Origin: Anastatus disparis
Lineage: Eukaryota; Arthropoda; Insecta; Hymenoptera; Eupelmidae
Length of the DNA stretch: 64,000 bases
Direction of reading: 5' to 3'
Assembly (NCBI GenBank): GCA_017163975.1
Contig: JAFFSR010000299.1
Coordinates: 731,501 to 795,500 of the forward strand
Position 1 is the stretch's first letter. Each line of letters starts with the position of its first letter. The position numbers were made by a program, and so were the translations under genes. Below are positions 1 through 11,597 of this stretch, one piece after another. Under the pieces are notes generated by a model. The model was not told the DNA's origin. It saw nothing but the letters and a program-made list of their open reading frames with translations, and searched no databases.

Positions 1-96
1 GTGTGTTTTGACAGATCGTATTTCATTTACCTCCAACAGCCAACGTTCAGCGCTCGAACTATTGCAGTATTTACAGTGAACTACTTTGTTACTATA

Positions 97-326
97 CCGT
101 GAAGGACGTATTTTCTGATCACCTAAGAGGTATTTTTGATCACATATTTACATGTAAAAAAGTAAAAGTATATTTCTTTTTCACACAAACGAAGCATTTC
201 TTATGCTCAATCTACTTTTCCTCATAAATTAAAAAAAGGTTTTTCCTACTAGAATATTAAAGATTATGATTTATAATAAATAATGATCAGAAATTACGCC
301 CTGATCAGGAACTACGTCCTTTACGG
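97..326 (+). mobile_element. TA-flanked MITE, copy 1 (about 230 bp)
   Basis: The ends are inverted repeats: CCGTGAAGGACGTA at the left and the complement of CCGTAAAGGACGTA at the right, continuing to a TGATCA motif on both sides. It is flanked by TA (95-96 and 327-328), as expected of Tc1/mariner-type insertion. A second copy lies inverted at 29052-29282 with the same TA flanks and nearly the same interior. There is no coding capacity. Assignment to Tc1/mariner rests on TA and size only. Confidence 0.85.
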
Positions 327-419
327 TACCTATCTAATAATGTGCGTCGCATATTTTAGACCGCTGTAGTTTCAACCTCGCGAACAATAACAGTTGTAGG
401 AGGTATGGAACCATTGGCA

Positions 420-687
420 TAACGGATTTTTTTCGGTGTGTGTATATCTGTGTACACATATACATAGGATATTTAATGTTAATTCACACGCGCGCACACA
501 CACATGCTTATATATATACGGGACGTTTCATGTCAATTTACATGCGTGACACACGTACTTGAGTTTATATATATTTTTTTTTATATATATATATATGGGG
601 CTATTTCTGTCAAAGCGCATGCACGCACACACATGGGCTTATGAATATATGTACATCCATATACATAAGATATTTTATGTCGATTCA

Positions 688-719
<32 letters not shown>

Positions 720-722
720 GGT
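420..722 (-). repeat. Degenerate minisatellite with CA microsatellite
   Basis: Loose units of about 60-90 bp contain a GGGACGTTTCATGTCAATT-like core between CA/GT and TA runs. A (CA)n tract ends near 720. The core is the reverse complement of the ACATGAAACGTCCCATAT core of the larger array at 23620-24500, so the two arrays belong to one family in opposite orientation. No gene is seen. Confidence 0.7.
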
Positions 723-760
723 ATATTAGTTATTTAAGCACCTTGGGCGGGAGTCGGATT

Positions 761-838
761 GTTTGTAGTGAGAGGGGAATAGAATAGTCTCGGCCGCTGA
801 CGCGGCCTCGACTTTTCTATCCCCCTCTCCCTACAAAT
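761..838. other. Imperfect 37-bp-arm hairpin
   Basis: The left arm (761-797) and right arm (802-838) are imperfect reverse complements with a four-base loop. They are GC-richer than the surroundings (GGCCGC at the loop base). The size and mismatch pattern resemble a small-RNA precursor, but a fold-back element fragment is equally possible. No flanking gene is recognised. Confidence 0.55.
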
Positions 839-919
839 ACCCCTCGACATAATCAAGTGACTCTTGGCCATGGTGCATAAACAATTTTTCGGCTCTGGTG
901 TCCGTATCCGGGCTTTCAT

Positions 920-2394
920 CGTATAAGAAATTTCATTTTATTTTATTAATTTTTGTACATTATTTCATAAACTTAAAAAATTATTAATTACTTCGAACTA
1001 TTAAAAATTACAAAAATTATTACTTAAAAATCATTGATTAATTATATTAATATTACAATTGTTAAAAATATAAAGTGGTTTTTCTTTTTGTATTTTATTT
1101 GTTGAAGAATCAGTTGTATTTTTCGACACTTTTTGTGATATATTTTATCATCACAATTATTATCACTTTCAATATCACTTATATAATTTTTATTTTTATC
1201 TAATAACGTGAACATATTTGAAAAATCCATTTTCATGTGTAGAACAGCCAGTACTAACAGCGAATGATTTCTGTTCTTACTGCTGATGTTATAGGCACGT
1301 CAATACATGCATTTGTTTTCAAAAATGCATGACTCAATAGTTGGTGTGAATGAAAGCTTTGTTTTTCTCTATATTGTCGTTGTACTTATTAGTGTATGTG
1401 GGCGCTTTTGTATCTGCACAGAGGGGAAATTCTAGCATTATCCCTCCTTTTTCTTTCTGTTGCACTTTTTCTGTAGCTTAAATCAATGGGTATCGGGCCT
1501 CCTCAACCTTTTCATGAGGATTATGGCCGAGGAGGAATGATTATAGTCAAGGAGTGAGTGATTATAGTCGGGGAGCGGTCCTCCGACGGAATCAATCTTT
1601 TTACATATTTAGCGTGCTCAATACATGAAAGCACGGTTACGGGCACCTCAGCCGAAAATATATATATATATGAGTGCCACCAGATTTTTTTTTTAACAAG
1701 TGAGCAGTTTTTAATTAGTTACACAAACAGGTTATTTTTTCTATGTTACTTAAAATAAAAAAAATTCTAGTTCAGGAAAAGTTGCTAATATTAATACTGA
1801 TAAAAATCTTGAAGCTTTTTAAGGAATGGTTTTACTTTTTGATCGATAATTTGATTATATGATTTTATTTTAGAAAAAGTTTTTCACATAATATTTATCT
1901 GTAATAAAAAAATTCTTTTATAATGTCAATTACTTTTTCCTGACATTCGTTTTGAAAGTTTATGCTTAGCAATTTTAAAATTTGGTTGTGACACTGATGA
2001 TGCTGCTATAAATTATTTTGGATGTGTTATAATTAGTGTGTTGCCTCAATTTTCAACTGAAGGATTATAAATTAAGGATATTTTGGATTGAATTGCGGAA
2101 ATAAAATGAATGATTAAGGAATTACAATCAACAAATCAATAAATTCAATTATTAATAGTTAAAAAAAATGTTACCATGTCAGTGAGTTTTTTCAACAGGG
2201 TTATACATAAATTAAATTAATTAAAATTAATATTTTCAATCAATCATATACCTATTTTTTTATTAAAAAGATATATTTTTACAAAATATGTAACAGTAAA
2301 AGAGTAGTTCACAGAAAAAAATTGTACTTCGTTAAAAAATTTTATAAATTATAAAAACACAAGTTTTTTAAACTTCATAAAATAATGAATAGCG
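920..2394. other. AT-rich stretch, nothing recognised
   Basis: Only short open frames (up to about 65 codons) with no recognisable motif, a short TA run near 1662 and homopolymer runs. I see no RNA gene, element end or conserved coding sequence here. Confidence 0.5.
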
Positions 2395-2396
2395 TA

Positions 2397-3136
2397 GGGT
2401 AGATGTGGGTATTGCTGAGGAGGTGCTAATTACTGTTTTTTCATATAAAATTCGTAAAAATAATTTTTTTCAAGTCCATAAATAATATTTGAATGCATAA
2501 TCAAATATTATAAGTATCATTTAATATTTTAAAAAATATATCTCACAAAAAAAGTCTAAAAATATTTAATATTGATTATTTGAAATTGAACTGTTCTAAA
2601 ATCTTGATAAATTTCGTAAAATCGCGATCACGTATGCATCCTAAATTTGACAATATTTTCTGTTTTTATTCTTTTTTATGTAAAATGAGATCATTATTAA
2701 ATAAAATATATCTTTGCTTGTTATATATTTTTTGGAAATTTCACCTAGCACGTATTTAATATTTTAATTTTACACCTTAGTATTATGCGTCATTAAAATC
2801 ACCAAATATGAATTACTGTGGCATCCTTTTATTACTATAACACGTGGTAAACCTAACCTCAACTTTTCGAACGGAATATATAAAAGTGTCAATAGTAACT
2901 GGCACACAGCATTAGAAACACGGCCGCAGCAATAGCCACAAATACATTTTATTTTAAATTCGTTTTTTCTTAATTTTAACTCTATAATTAAATGCTAAAT
3001 TAATTTTTTTCTAGTTAATCAATGTTTAAATATTTTATTGAAAATAAAAGTGATAAGTTTTCTTCATCTATAAGCTTTAATTTATGAGTTTAAAATTCAT
3101 CATACGTAGATTCCGCTGTAATACCCACATCTACCC
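2397..3136. mobile_element. TA-flanked non-autonomous element, 740 bp
   Basis: It begins GGGTAGATGTGGGTATT and ends with the complement (AATACCCACATCTACCC). The flanking TA dinucleotides are 2395-2396 and 3137-3138. The interior is AT-rich, non-coding and without strong palindromy. Size, TIR and TA suggest a Tc1/mariner-type deletion derivative. No other copy is seen in the window. Confidence 0.75.
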
Positions 3137-4635
3137 TACTGTAAATATTGTTCTTGTAGATAAATTCTACATTTAAAAAATGTAATAAGATTAAAATACA
3201 AATAACGATTAATTAAATGTATTTATAAATTATAACATAAATTTAGCAAATGAAATAAAATTTTAGGAAATCCTATTCTAATCTCTGCTGCACTGTAACA
3301 ATAGTCTTATTCTAATATAAAAAAATTGAAAAAAATTATAAAACTTATTCTTTTTCATAACTTTGGCATGAAAATTGCATAAAATAAGCGACATAATGTT
3401 TTTTATTTCAAAAATAGACTTTTCAAATTTTTGGAAATTATATCATACAAATTTTCCTGGACATTTTCCGACTTTACCCCCTTTAAATTAATGTTTAGTG
3501 ACAAAATATATAAAAAAAAATTATTGGAACAGTGGACTTTAATATTACTATAGCAATCTCCCCTATTTTCCGACGTGACTTTTTTATGTGAGCATCGTTG
3601 CGCGGTACTCTCTGAATAAGTGGTTCAATTCTTCGTGAAAAATTAAAGGAAGACCGCAACCAGCCTAAACCATTCTTTTTTTATCAACAGTTGGTGGATT
3701 AAAGAATAATTTTAGCTAATTGAAATGTAAAAATTCTTAAGTATATTGGTCACCAATGATTGGTGCAATAAAATAAAAAAAATCATTAAAAATGGCAAAA
3801 TGAGTTTTTTTTATATTTATGATGTTTTTACAGAGAAATGGTGCAATGTACGGCAAAATTGATAAGAATATTTTCGACTTAATATTTAATGAAAAACACG
3901 AAAAATTATGTTTTTCCGCGAAAAATTAACAACCAGAAAATTTACTTTAGAGATTTTCCTAACTATTTTCCAGCTATCCACCCTCGAAATTCGTGTTCAG
4001 GGCACCAAAATACATAGGAAAAAATTTGGTGGAGCCGTGGATCTCCAGCGGCTATGGAAACTCTCCTAGCTACCTATATTAGTTATAAATGTCCTCCGTA
4101 TTCAGGTGAAATACCTTGGTTAAAATGTACATTAAGGTTTGGAAAGATCCTGATGTAAAAGAACCTTTCTAATTTTTTGCGGTTTTTAGTACCAGTCCAT
4201 AATACAACTTTGCGAACTCTTTTGAAAAAAATTGTCATGATTGTCGTTGATACCTTCTGAACTTTTTTGATTCATTAAGTTTTACTAAGGAATAGTAACC
4301 TTGATTTTATCGTATTCCCATGAACAATTAAGATCGTTTTAGAATTGAACAGCACTGTAAAGTTTTCAGGAGAAACCTTCTAGATTGTATTTTAAAAAAT
4401 TCTTCAGAAATATTTTTTACGTTTTATCATCGTACAAATATATTTATTAAATTATTGGTAAATAAATGATTATAAATCTATAGGATCATACGTATCATCC
4501 GTATTCAAGAATACGGATGAATCTTTATATTTTCTGTATATTGATTGAAAGGATAATGAAACTTCACGAACTCTATGGAAGTATCGAGATGAATTATTAC
4601 AATCTTGTAAAGAGTTTAATAGCTATTAAAGATCC
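3137..4635. other. AT-rich stretch, nothing recognised
   Basis: No coding sequence or repeat end could be supported. Small inverted motifs occur (for example TCCGTATTC against GAATACGGA near 4498-4520), but nothing extends beyond about 15 bp. Confidence 0.45.
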
Positions 4636-4639
4636 TTAA

Positions 4640-5020
4640 GAGGAAGTCACGTATCTCTGTCCTTTTCTAATCAAAGAAATGATTTTTTTACAAAAACTAA
4701 CAAATTTATCAAAAAATGAAGAGAAAGCCGCATCGTATATCAAAAAAAGCAATATTTTCTTTGATAACAAAAAATTAATTTTATTGCTTCGTTCTCAAGA
4801 AAACCTTGAAAAACCAAACTGTCCACCCTGACCTCTATGATTTAAGTTTTTCAAGGTTTTCTTGAAAAAGAAGCAATAAAATTAATTCTTTCTTATTAAA
4901 GAAAATATTGCTTTTTTTATTACGAGATGCGGCTTTCGCTTCATTTTTTGCTAAAGTTATTAGTTTCTGTAAAAAACTCAATTCTTTGATTAGAAAAGGA
5001 CAGAGATATGTGACCTCCTC
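4640..5020. mobile_element. TTAA-flanked palindromic element, family 1, copy A
   Basis: A near-complete palindrome lies between TTAA at 4636-4639 and 5021-5024. The ends read GAGGAAGTCACGTATCTCTG and its complement; the arms meet around 4830 with a short loop. Nearly the same sequence is at 40630-41010, where two empty sites prove TTAA duplication. TTAA targeting is known for piggyBac and Kolobok; the G-rich start fits Kolobok better than the CCY start usual for piggyBac, but no transposase is present here. Confidence 0.85.
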
Positions 5021-5024
5021 TTAA

Positions 5025-5400
5025 GAGGAGGTCGAGTATATATGTCCTATTGTAATCAAAAAATTGATTTTTTTACAAGAACTAATAATTTTAGCAAAAA
5101 ATAAAAAGAAAGCCCCATCTTGTATCATAAAAAGCAATATTTTCTTTGATGAGGAAAAAATTTTTTTATCGATTCATTTTAAAGAAAACCTTGAAAAACA
5201 TAAAATATCGAGGTTTGGATGGACAATTCAGTTTTTCAAAGTTTTTTTTGAAACGAAGCGATAAAAATAATATTTTCTCATAAGAGAAAATATTGCTTTT
5301 TATTATACGAAATGGGGCTTTCTTCTTATTTTTTGCTACAATCATAAGGTTTTGCAGAAAATTGAATTTTTTTAATATAAAAGGATAGGGATATACGACC
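5025..5400. mobile_element. TTAA palindromic element, family 1, diverged copy B
   Basis: It shares the TTAA at 5021-5024 with copy A and starts GAGGAGGTCGAGTATATATG. The palindrome is recognisable (the AAAGCAATATTTTCTTTGAT core and its complement), but the right end has decayed and has no clean TTAA. A short open frame across its left arm is an accident of the arm sequence. Confidence 0.7.
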
Positions 5401-5739
5401 TGCTATTTATAAAATACCGTGAAAATTATTTATGATTCTCAGTATCGATTTTGAAGTTATAAAAAAATATACGTATTATTAAATTTTTTTAACTCTTGAA
5501 ATAGTTAAGCATACCATGGAATTGTTCGATAGTGGAAATAAAGCCATTTAACACGACTAAGCTATAAATTTTTTTTGTGAATAAATACAATAAATCGCAC
5601 TGATTTATTAATACTAGGCAATTTTTCAGTTTATTAATAAGTTAATTTAATTAATACTATGATATGCCCTTCGAAAATCACTATTCAATATATTAGAAAT
5701 TCATAAAGAATCTGAAGAAGTCATAATCATATTTTTTTA

Positions 5740-6124
5740 TATATGGGGATATCCACAAAACTTTTAATTCTGTAGTAACAGGTCATATTACAGCTGTTAC
5801 TGGGTTACCGCATGATGCACATTATTTAAACTAGGTTCAAATCTTTTGTGCTATCCTGTAACTCTATTTCTGATGTATTTTGTAACTGTTCCACAAACGG
5901 CGCAGTAGATATTTCTATAAAACATTCATTTTCACACATAAAAAATTACCGTAATTCATTTTATGTGTAAATTTACTTTTTATAGAATTATCTGCTGCGC
6001 CGTTTGTGGCACATTTACAAAATACATCAGAAATAGAGTTACAGGATAGCACAAAAGATTATAACCTAGTTTAAATAATGACCTGTTACTAGAGAATTTA
6101 AAGTTGGGTGGATATCCCCATATA
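5740..6124. mobile_element. Palindromic fold-back element, about 385 bp
   Basis: Outer ends TATATGGGGATATCCAC and the complement GTGGATATCCCCATATA frame two arms that match over most of their length. The left arm has about 35 bases not found in the right arm (near 5787-5822). Target duplication is unclear (TATA on both sides). It is non-coding. Confidence 0.75.
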
Positions 6125-6254
6125 ATACCATGGTGGTACACATGAAATTGGAAAGGTTCCAAAAATATATAAATTACAATAACTTTTCTGATGAGGATAT
6201 ATTATTCAGATTGATATTATTTTTAAAATTAAATAACATTATTTTTATTTTTAA

Positions 6255-6572
6255 GAGCATGACGAAGCTTCCAGTCTTCTAATAATATTTCCAATCCTAA
6301 GTTATGAATAAACAATGCGTTTAATAACATTTTTTTGCGACAAAGAAAAAATTTGTAAGATTCAACTTGAGTGCGGACAACTCAAGAAATCCACGAAAAT
6401 ACTACATAAAAAGTAACAATACAAACTTTCAATGTAACGTATTTTAAGATTAGGTTTGTCGAGCTTGATATAATTTCCAATCCAAGTTCATAAAAAATTT
6501 ACAAGTTTAAATGATTTTTTATTTTAACAAAAATTATTGTATTAACATAGCTTTAGCGCGGACAAGTCATTA
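6255..6572 (+). mobile_element. TTAA element family 2, copy A, left part
   Basis: It starts after TTAA (6251-6254) with GAGCATGACGAAGCT and matches copies at 26077-26479, 47430-47832 and (inverted) 54059-54462 as far as GACAAGTCATTA. There it is cut by the 6573-7515 element. The remaining right end of the same copy reappears at about 8588-8656. It is more diverged than the other copies. Confidence 0.8.
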
Positions 6573-7515
6573 TAAGGTAAAGTAGCCTATTATGGAACAG
6601 TAAGAAAAGTGGCTCCGATTATGAAACACGCGTGTAATATGTAATTTTATATGAAATTCAAATGTTTTTAAAGTTACAGTAAAATATACGCGTTTTCGTC
6701 TACACCTCCTCTTTTTGATACAATCAAAATAAAAGTCATATATAAACTATACCAATTAAAAAATTAATATAATGAGACTGTTCAAGATAAGCACTAAATA
6801 ATACTGACTGATTGACTAATCATGGACGAATAAAGCTCGTAACTATTTTATTAATTTTATTGCTATTTTTTCATAACTTGACATAAACAGTTATTTGTTT
6901 TGTAGATAAAAGACCATAGAATTGATTGATATCGTTAATTATTGGTTTTGAAAACAATAATCTTAAAATAAACGTGTGTTTCTTAATAGGATTCAAAATT
7001 TAAATAGACTCCTATTTATGGTATATAGGAAATGCTATGTATTTTAAAACATGGAATCATAATCTAAATTCTAACCTAAAAATAGTAATACTTTTTACAA
7101 TTATCTAAAATTTTTAAAATGGCTAAAATAGATTTAATCTGACATAAAAACCTTCCCAATATAAATTTTAAACGATTTTTAACATTTTTTAACTATTTTT
7201 TAACTATTTTTAATTTAAATATTAATAATGATTTGTAAATTATAAAATGAAAAGTGTTTTATAATAGGGAATGAAACAGGGGTGCCAGCAAGAAAATTGC
7301 GTTTAATAATAGGCTCCAGAAACCTTTTCACTATTTTTTAAATAAATTATTGAATATAGCATTAATTAAAAATTTTTAAAAAAGTACTTATTCTACAGAA
7401 AAAAGCGCATCCAATGAGCTATGATAGTATTCTATTTCATGTAATTTATTTATTTATATTTTGTGTTGAAAAAAAAATTATCGAAAATCGTTCCATAATA
7501 GGCTATTTTACCTTA
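6573..7515. mobile_element. TIR element of about 943 bp inside a family-2 element
   Basis: Terminal inverted repeats TAAGGTAAAGTAGCCTATTA (left) and the complement of TAAGGTAAAATAGCCTATTA (right) bound an AT-rich non-coding interior. It interrupts the family-2 TTAA element exactly at TCATTA. TATTTGTTT, the next bases of that element, follow on the right, so the target is probably TA. No transposase sequence is present. Confidence 0.75.
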
Positions 7516-7847
7516 TTTGTTTTTCTCATCCGTGCTGAGTAAGTGGCCTATAGCGCATGCGTTTTCGGGGTAGTAAGTAGCTAATAGCGCGCGGTGCGTG
7601 TGTTGTTTTTTGAGGGCGTGTGTTTCACAGCTATGTATAATATTATTTTTTATTGAATCACGTAAATACGTTACATTCTGTAAAATAATGTCACGCAAAA
7701 GCGTTAGTTAATGTGAAATCGCTTTATACAAGCGCAGCGCCCTCATACTGTATCTCATCGACCATATGATGAATTTTATACTCTATCTCGCTTTAACCTC
7801 TGACAAAGTAAATCGTATCATCTATTCTTGTATTATTTTTACATTAA

Positions 7848-8052
7848 GGCGACTACGGAAGTTCGGTTCGATTTCATTTTGTAGTTTACAAATTACTCTT
7901 TCTGTTTCTAAAATTTTTTGAATTTTTTAATTTTCCACTATTTATTATAATCCGTAGAATGGTGGAAAATTAAAGAATCTGAAAAATTTCACATATTGAA
8001 AGAGTAATTTGTAAACTCAAAAATAAAACCTAACCTAAAATCCGAAGTCGCC
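7848..8052. mobile_element. TTAA-flanked palindromic element, family 4, copy A (205 bp)
   Basis: It lies between TTAA at 7844-7847 and 8053-8056. The ends are GGCGACTACGGAAGTTCGG and a complement-like CCGAAGTCGCC. The arms pair through TTTACAAATTACTCTTTC and its complement. A second copy with the same TTAA flanks is at 50355-50559. It is non-coding and the smallest of the TTAA families. Confidence 0.85.
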
Positions 8053-8471
8053 TTAACGAAATCGTAATTATTCGGTATATACGAGAAATTGGTAAACTAA
8101 AAGTATGTAATTTAATTACAAATAATAGTACCAAAAAGTATTGAAATATACTATTGCGAGTCAATCGTACGGCAGATATGAGAGAGAGAGAGAGAGTAAG
8201 AGAATGCTATATCGAAAGGAAACAAAACACGCAGGAACGTGCACGAGTTTCTATGTAGAAGTCAGTTGTGTGCTAGCTTCTTGATAAAAGTTGTTGACAA
8301 TGCAAAAAAATAATATTTTTATGAGATGCTTTTTTTGATTTACATATTAATTTTTTTAAAAGGGGGGGCTCCCCCCAAACCCCCCCTTTCCACGCACCAA
8401 CATGTCACTCTCTCTCTCTTTCTCTCTTACACCCAGCACTTATGAGAAAAAATAGCATGTGAATCTCGTTC

Positions 8472-8562
8472 GGTTTAGTTGACTATTGCGCCACTCGGGC
8501 AATGGCGCTACTCGCTACGCTCGTGCGCCAATTTGCCCTCGTGCGCAATAGTCAACTAAACC
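8472..8562. other. Strong 37-bp-stem hairpin
   Basis: GGTTTAGTTGACTATTGCGC at 8472 is perfectly complementary to the sequence ending at 8562. Pairing continues with few mismatches through the GGGCAA and GGCGC segments to a 16-base loop. The stem is GC-rich against a local background near 30% GC. It could be a fold-back element end pair or a small-RNA precursor. Confidence 0.65.
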
Positions 8563-8587
8563 TTACTCGTTACACAATATACTATTC

Positions 8588-8656
8588 ATTTACGAATTTA
8601 AAATGATATTAATGAAATAAAAAAAGCAAAACTCGATTGCTGCAGCTCCAACATCA
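8588..8656 (+). mobile_element. TTAA element family 2, copy A, right fragment
   Basis: GAATTTAAAATGATATTAAT through GCAAAACTCGATTGCTGCAG and CTCCAACAT matches the right end of intact family-2 copies. The terminal GCCGTTAA is lost. Together with 6255-6572 it is one copy split by later insertions. Confidence 0.75.
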
Positions 8657-9400
8657 GATAAATATTACGGAAAGAAACATAATGGATCACCCAAATTCAC
8701 AATTTTATAAATTACAACTGAATCACTGAAAAAATAGTTGCATACAATAGACTTTTCCAAATTTTATGAGTAACGGCTTATAATTGAAATTTCAATGTCG
8801 GAACGATTCGGAAAACTTGAAACATTTATCAATTTTCATTTCATAATAGTTCTTAAACATTCTTTAAAGACCGAAAAAAAATTTGTTCCGATTCTTTCAG
8901 AAATTTTCGGGTCATTTTAACGAGGATATAACTGATGATGATATAACAAAATTCAACTGCAATAATCACAAATTTTCCAATCGAAAACGTTTTCATAAAT
9001 AATTTCTATAACTTTATATTTTCCGCGAAAATAATCATAATCTTCATAGTTCTGCAAAAATGACGATTTATATTGACTTTTTCATAAATTTAAGTAACTT
9101 ATAGAAATTTTCTCAAATTCAATTTACTTGTTTTTGTCATAAAAAACTAAAGATAATTAGTCTTAAAGCAGACTTAACGTAGGTAAATATTATTTTTTTA
9201 TATACGCTTTTCTTATATTCGCCTTCATGTCTGTTTGTTTGTTTGTCTGTCTGTAATCAAATCTTGCGCGCTCGATTTCAGGCACTTTTCGACAGATATA
9301 AATTCTGACAATTGGTATAGACTTTGGTCTTGGATGACAATACAATAATCAGTTGTCATTTTGGTACCTGGACATCCAGGTCGATGATAATGGGTGTGAA
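8657..9400. other. AT-rich stretch, nothing recognised
   Basis: No reading frame of coding character, RNA gene or element end could be supported. A short run of TTTGTCTG/TGTTTG repeats is near 9230-9252. Confidence 0.4.
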
Positions 9401-9406
9401 AATTCA

Positions 9407-9634
9407 TCTCCGAGGAAGTATAAGTGGGGAGGCTTTCTTTGGGTCGAGGCGAGTTTCTCGGGGGTTTTCTGGGTTGCTAAAACCGAATTTGAGATCAAAC
9501 AATTGCCACAAAGTGATGCACGCTGTCCAGAATACGCATGGACGTCGTCTCCGAGGAAGTACAAGTGGGGAGGCTTTCTCTGGGTCGAGGTGGGTTCCCC
9601 GGGGGATTTCGGGACTGCTAAAACCTAATTCGAG
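9407..9634 (+). repeat. Two 87-bp direct repeats, GC-richer than flanks
   Basis: Copies at about 9407-9493 and 9548-9634 both begin TCTCCGAGGAAGTA and run through GGGGAGGCTTTCT. They lie in one open frame (9353-9628) that gives two similar 25-residue segments containing YKWGGFLWVE. An opposing frame is open as well. With overlapping open frames on both strands and no known domain, I treat this as repeat sequence, not a gene. Confidence 0.6.
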
Positions 9635-9835
9635 GTTTGAAAGTGAATCTATAATGCATAATAATGATTTAGGATAAAGAGGTCGAACTGAAGTACCAAG
9701 TCGCCGATAACGGATGTACCTGAGTGTAATCTTCGAAAAGTCTGGTTGCAATGTAACTCTAAATGATAATAAAAACAATTTTAACTTAAAAGTAGAAAAT
9801 ACAAAATTTTTAAAACATGCTTTAAAAATAAAATA

Positions 9836-10178
9836 CAATAATTGAATAAATAGACTAAAAAGTATAAAATAAATAAATTAACTTTCTTGATATTACTTTT
9901 ATATAGTTTCATTGCAATAATCAATAGAAAATTTTACAACAACAATTTAAAAAGAAAAGTGTGGTTGCTGAAATTTTTTCTAAAATCTTTTTAAGAAATT
10001 ATTAAAGATAGTATTAAAATTATTATTAGATTTACTGAAAATCAGTGCACACCCTTTTCTTTTATAATTTTTGTTGTAAAATTTTATCTTGATTATTGCA
10101 ATGAAACTGTATAAAAGTAATTTTAAGAAATTTAATTAATTTATTTAATACTTTTTAGTGCATTTTTTCAATTATTGG
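9836..10178. mobile_element. Palindromic fold-back element, about 343 bp
   Basis: AATAATTGA and TCAATTATT frame arms that pair through ACTAAAAAGTATAAAAT, TTTCATTGCAATAATCAA and TTTTACAACAA. The centre (about 9960-10055) is unpaired. No target duplication could be assigned. It is non-coding. Confidence 0.65.
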
Positions 10179-10825
10179 TTTTTTTTAACAACGTGTTTTC
10201 AACATGGAAAAAACATTTTTTTATTTAATTATATTATTTCACCAATTAGATAAACTCATATCTTCATATTATAATTTGCAAAATGTGTCATTTATTTAAC
10301 ATCAATTATTGTTTTGAGTATTTATCTAAAGTTTATAGTATTTGAGAAAACAATTCATTACGGAATTCATAGCAAAAAAAAATTTTTTTAATTTACATTG
10401 TCGCATTTCAACACTTTTATGATTTGGACCTATAAAATTTTTTGTATATGTTTTGTGTATGAAAATATATGATTAATCTGTAACTGAAAGAATAATTTAT
10501 AGACTACCAGTTATTTTATTACCGCAATTAATATAAATGCAAATCTTTGTACAATAACATAAAACTGGCTGACAATTTTTAAAAAAAATTAGGGAACGTA
10601 GATATCTGTATAACATAACCTTTTACTTTGGCATTCCGTACTTATTTTCTCAATAACGTCATTATAAATTTTCTATTTTGAAGTGAAACTTCTTTAGCGA
10701 CGGTATACACCTCCCATAAGAGACGTATAAAAAAATTATACGGGAGTGAATTGATTTCATGACGGTACATGCAACGGAACTAATGAAAGGAAAGTGTATA
10801 TATATAAGGGGCGTCCGCGCCTCCT
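10179..10825. other. AT-rich stretch, nothing recognised
   Basis: No gene or element end is recognised. A short GC-rich run (GGGGCGTCCGCGCC) precedes the palindrome at 10826. Confidence 0.4.
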
Positions 10826-11597
10826 ATATAGGGATATATCTGGAACTTTTTAATTTTGAGAAATTGTCTCCACAACAATTGAAAAGTCTATAATACAAGT
10901 TTCTGGAGTGGCACATACTTCAATAAGGGCTTAAATTACTCGTTTCTGTAAGTAGAATATGTAATTAAATTTTGGTATCGATTGAGCAAACGTTGTTCAC
11001 GGTATATAATTTTATACATCAAAAATGATACTTTTTCCATATTTTTCTACGTGTGTTTCTTGAGCTATAAAAAAAGTAACGTACTTTCGATCATTCTCAA
11101 ATTTTTTGAGCATAATGAATATGGTAAAAAGAACAGTTTAAGCCTACCCTGGTACATGTGCCTCTCTTTAGGAAGCTGTTAGACTATTTTTAATGTTAGT
11201 GTAATTTTCACCTAAAAATTACACTTACATTAAAAATATTCTAACAGCTTCCTAAAGAGAGGCACATGTACCAGGGTAGGCTTAAACTGTTCTTTTTACC
11301 ATATTCATTATGATGAGAAAATTTGAGAATGATCGAGAGTACGTTACTTTTTTTATAGCTCAAGAAACACACGTAGAAAAATATGAAAAAAGTATCATTT
11401 TTGACAAATAAAATTATGTACCGTGAACAACGATGGTTCAATCGATACCAAAATTTAATTACATATTCTACTCACAGAAACGAGTAATTTAAGCCCTTAT
11501 TGAGGTGTGTGCCACTCCAGAAACTTGTATTATAGACTTTTCAATTGTTGTGAAGACAATTTCTCAAAATTAAAAAGTTCCAGATATATCCCTATAT
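10826..11597. mobile_element. Large palindrome, 772 bp with about 385-bp arms
   Basis: The outer bases ATATAGGGATATATCTGG and their complement frame two arms that remain more than about 90% complementary to the centre near 11215, with almost no spacer. Each arm carries the same 66-codon open frame (10982-11182 forward, 11241-11441 reverse), which is just the mirrored arm. No flanking TTAA and no clear target duplication. It is probably a fold-back element; transcription across it would give a long hairpin RNA. Confidence 0.85.

Larger units (their letters stand above)
7516..8587. other. Composite insert: TTAA palindrome, GA repeat, G/C runs and a hairpin
   Basis: This is the remainder of the material splitting family-2 copy A. 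It holds the family-4 TTAA element (7848-8052), a short GA microsatellite near 8178-8197, a run of seven G followed by C-rich blocks near 8361-8388 and the strong hairpin at 8472-8562. No coding sequence could be supported. Confidence 0.5.

Noticed and set aside
9353..9838. Overlapping open frames on both strands (91, 117 and 144 codons)
   Set aside because: Explained by a GC-richer duplicated 87-bp segment; open on both strands, no recognised domain.
10982..11441. Two near-identical 66-codon proteins on opposite strands
   Set aside because: They are the same sequence seen in the two arms of the 772-bp palindrome; no domain or coding bias.
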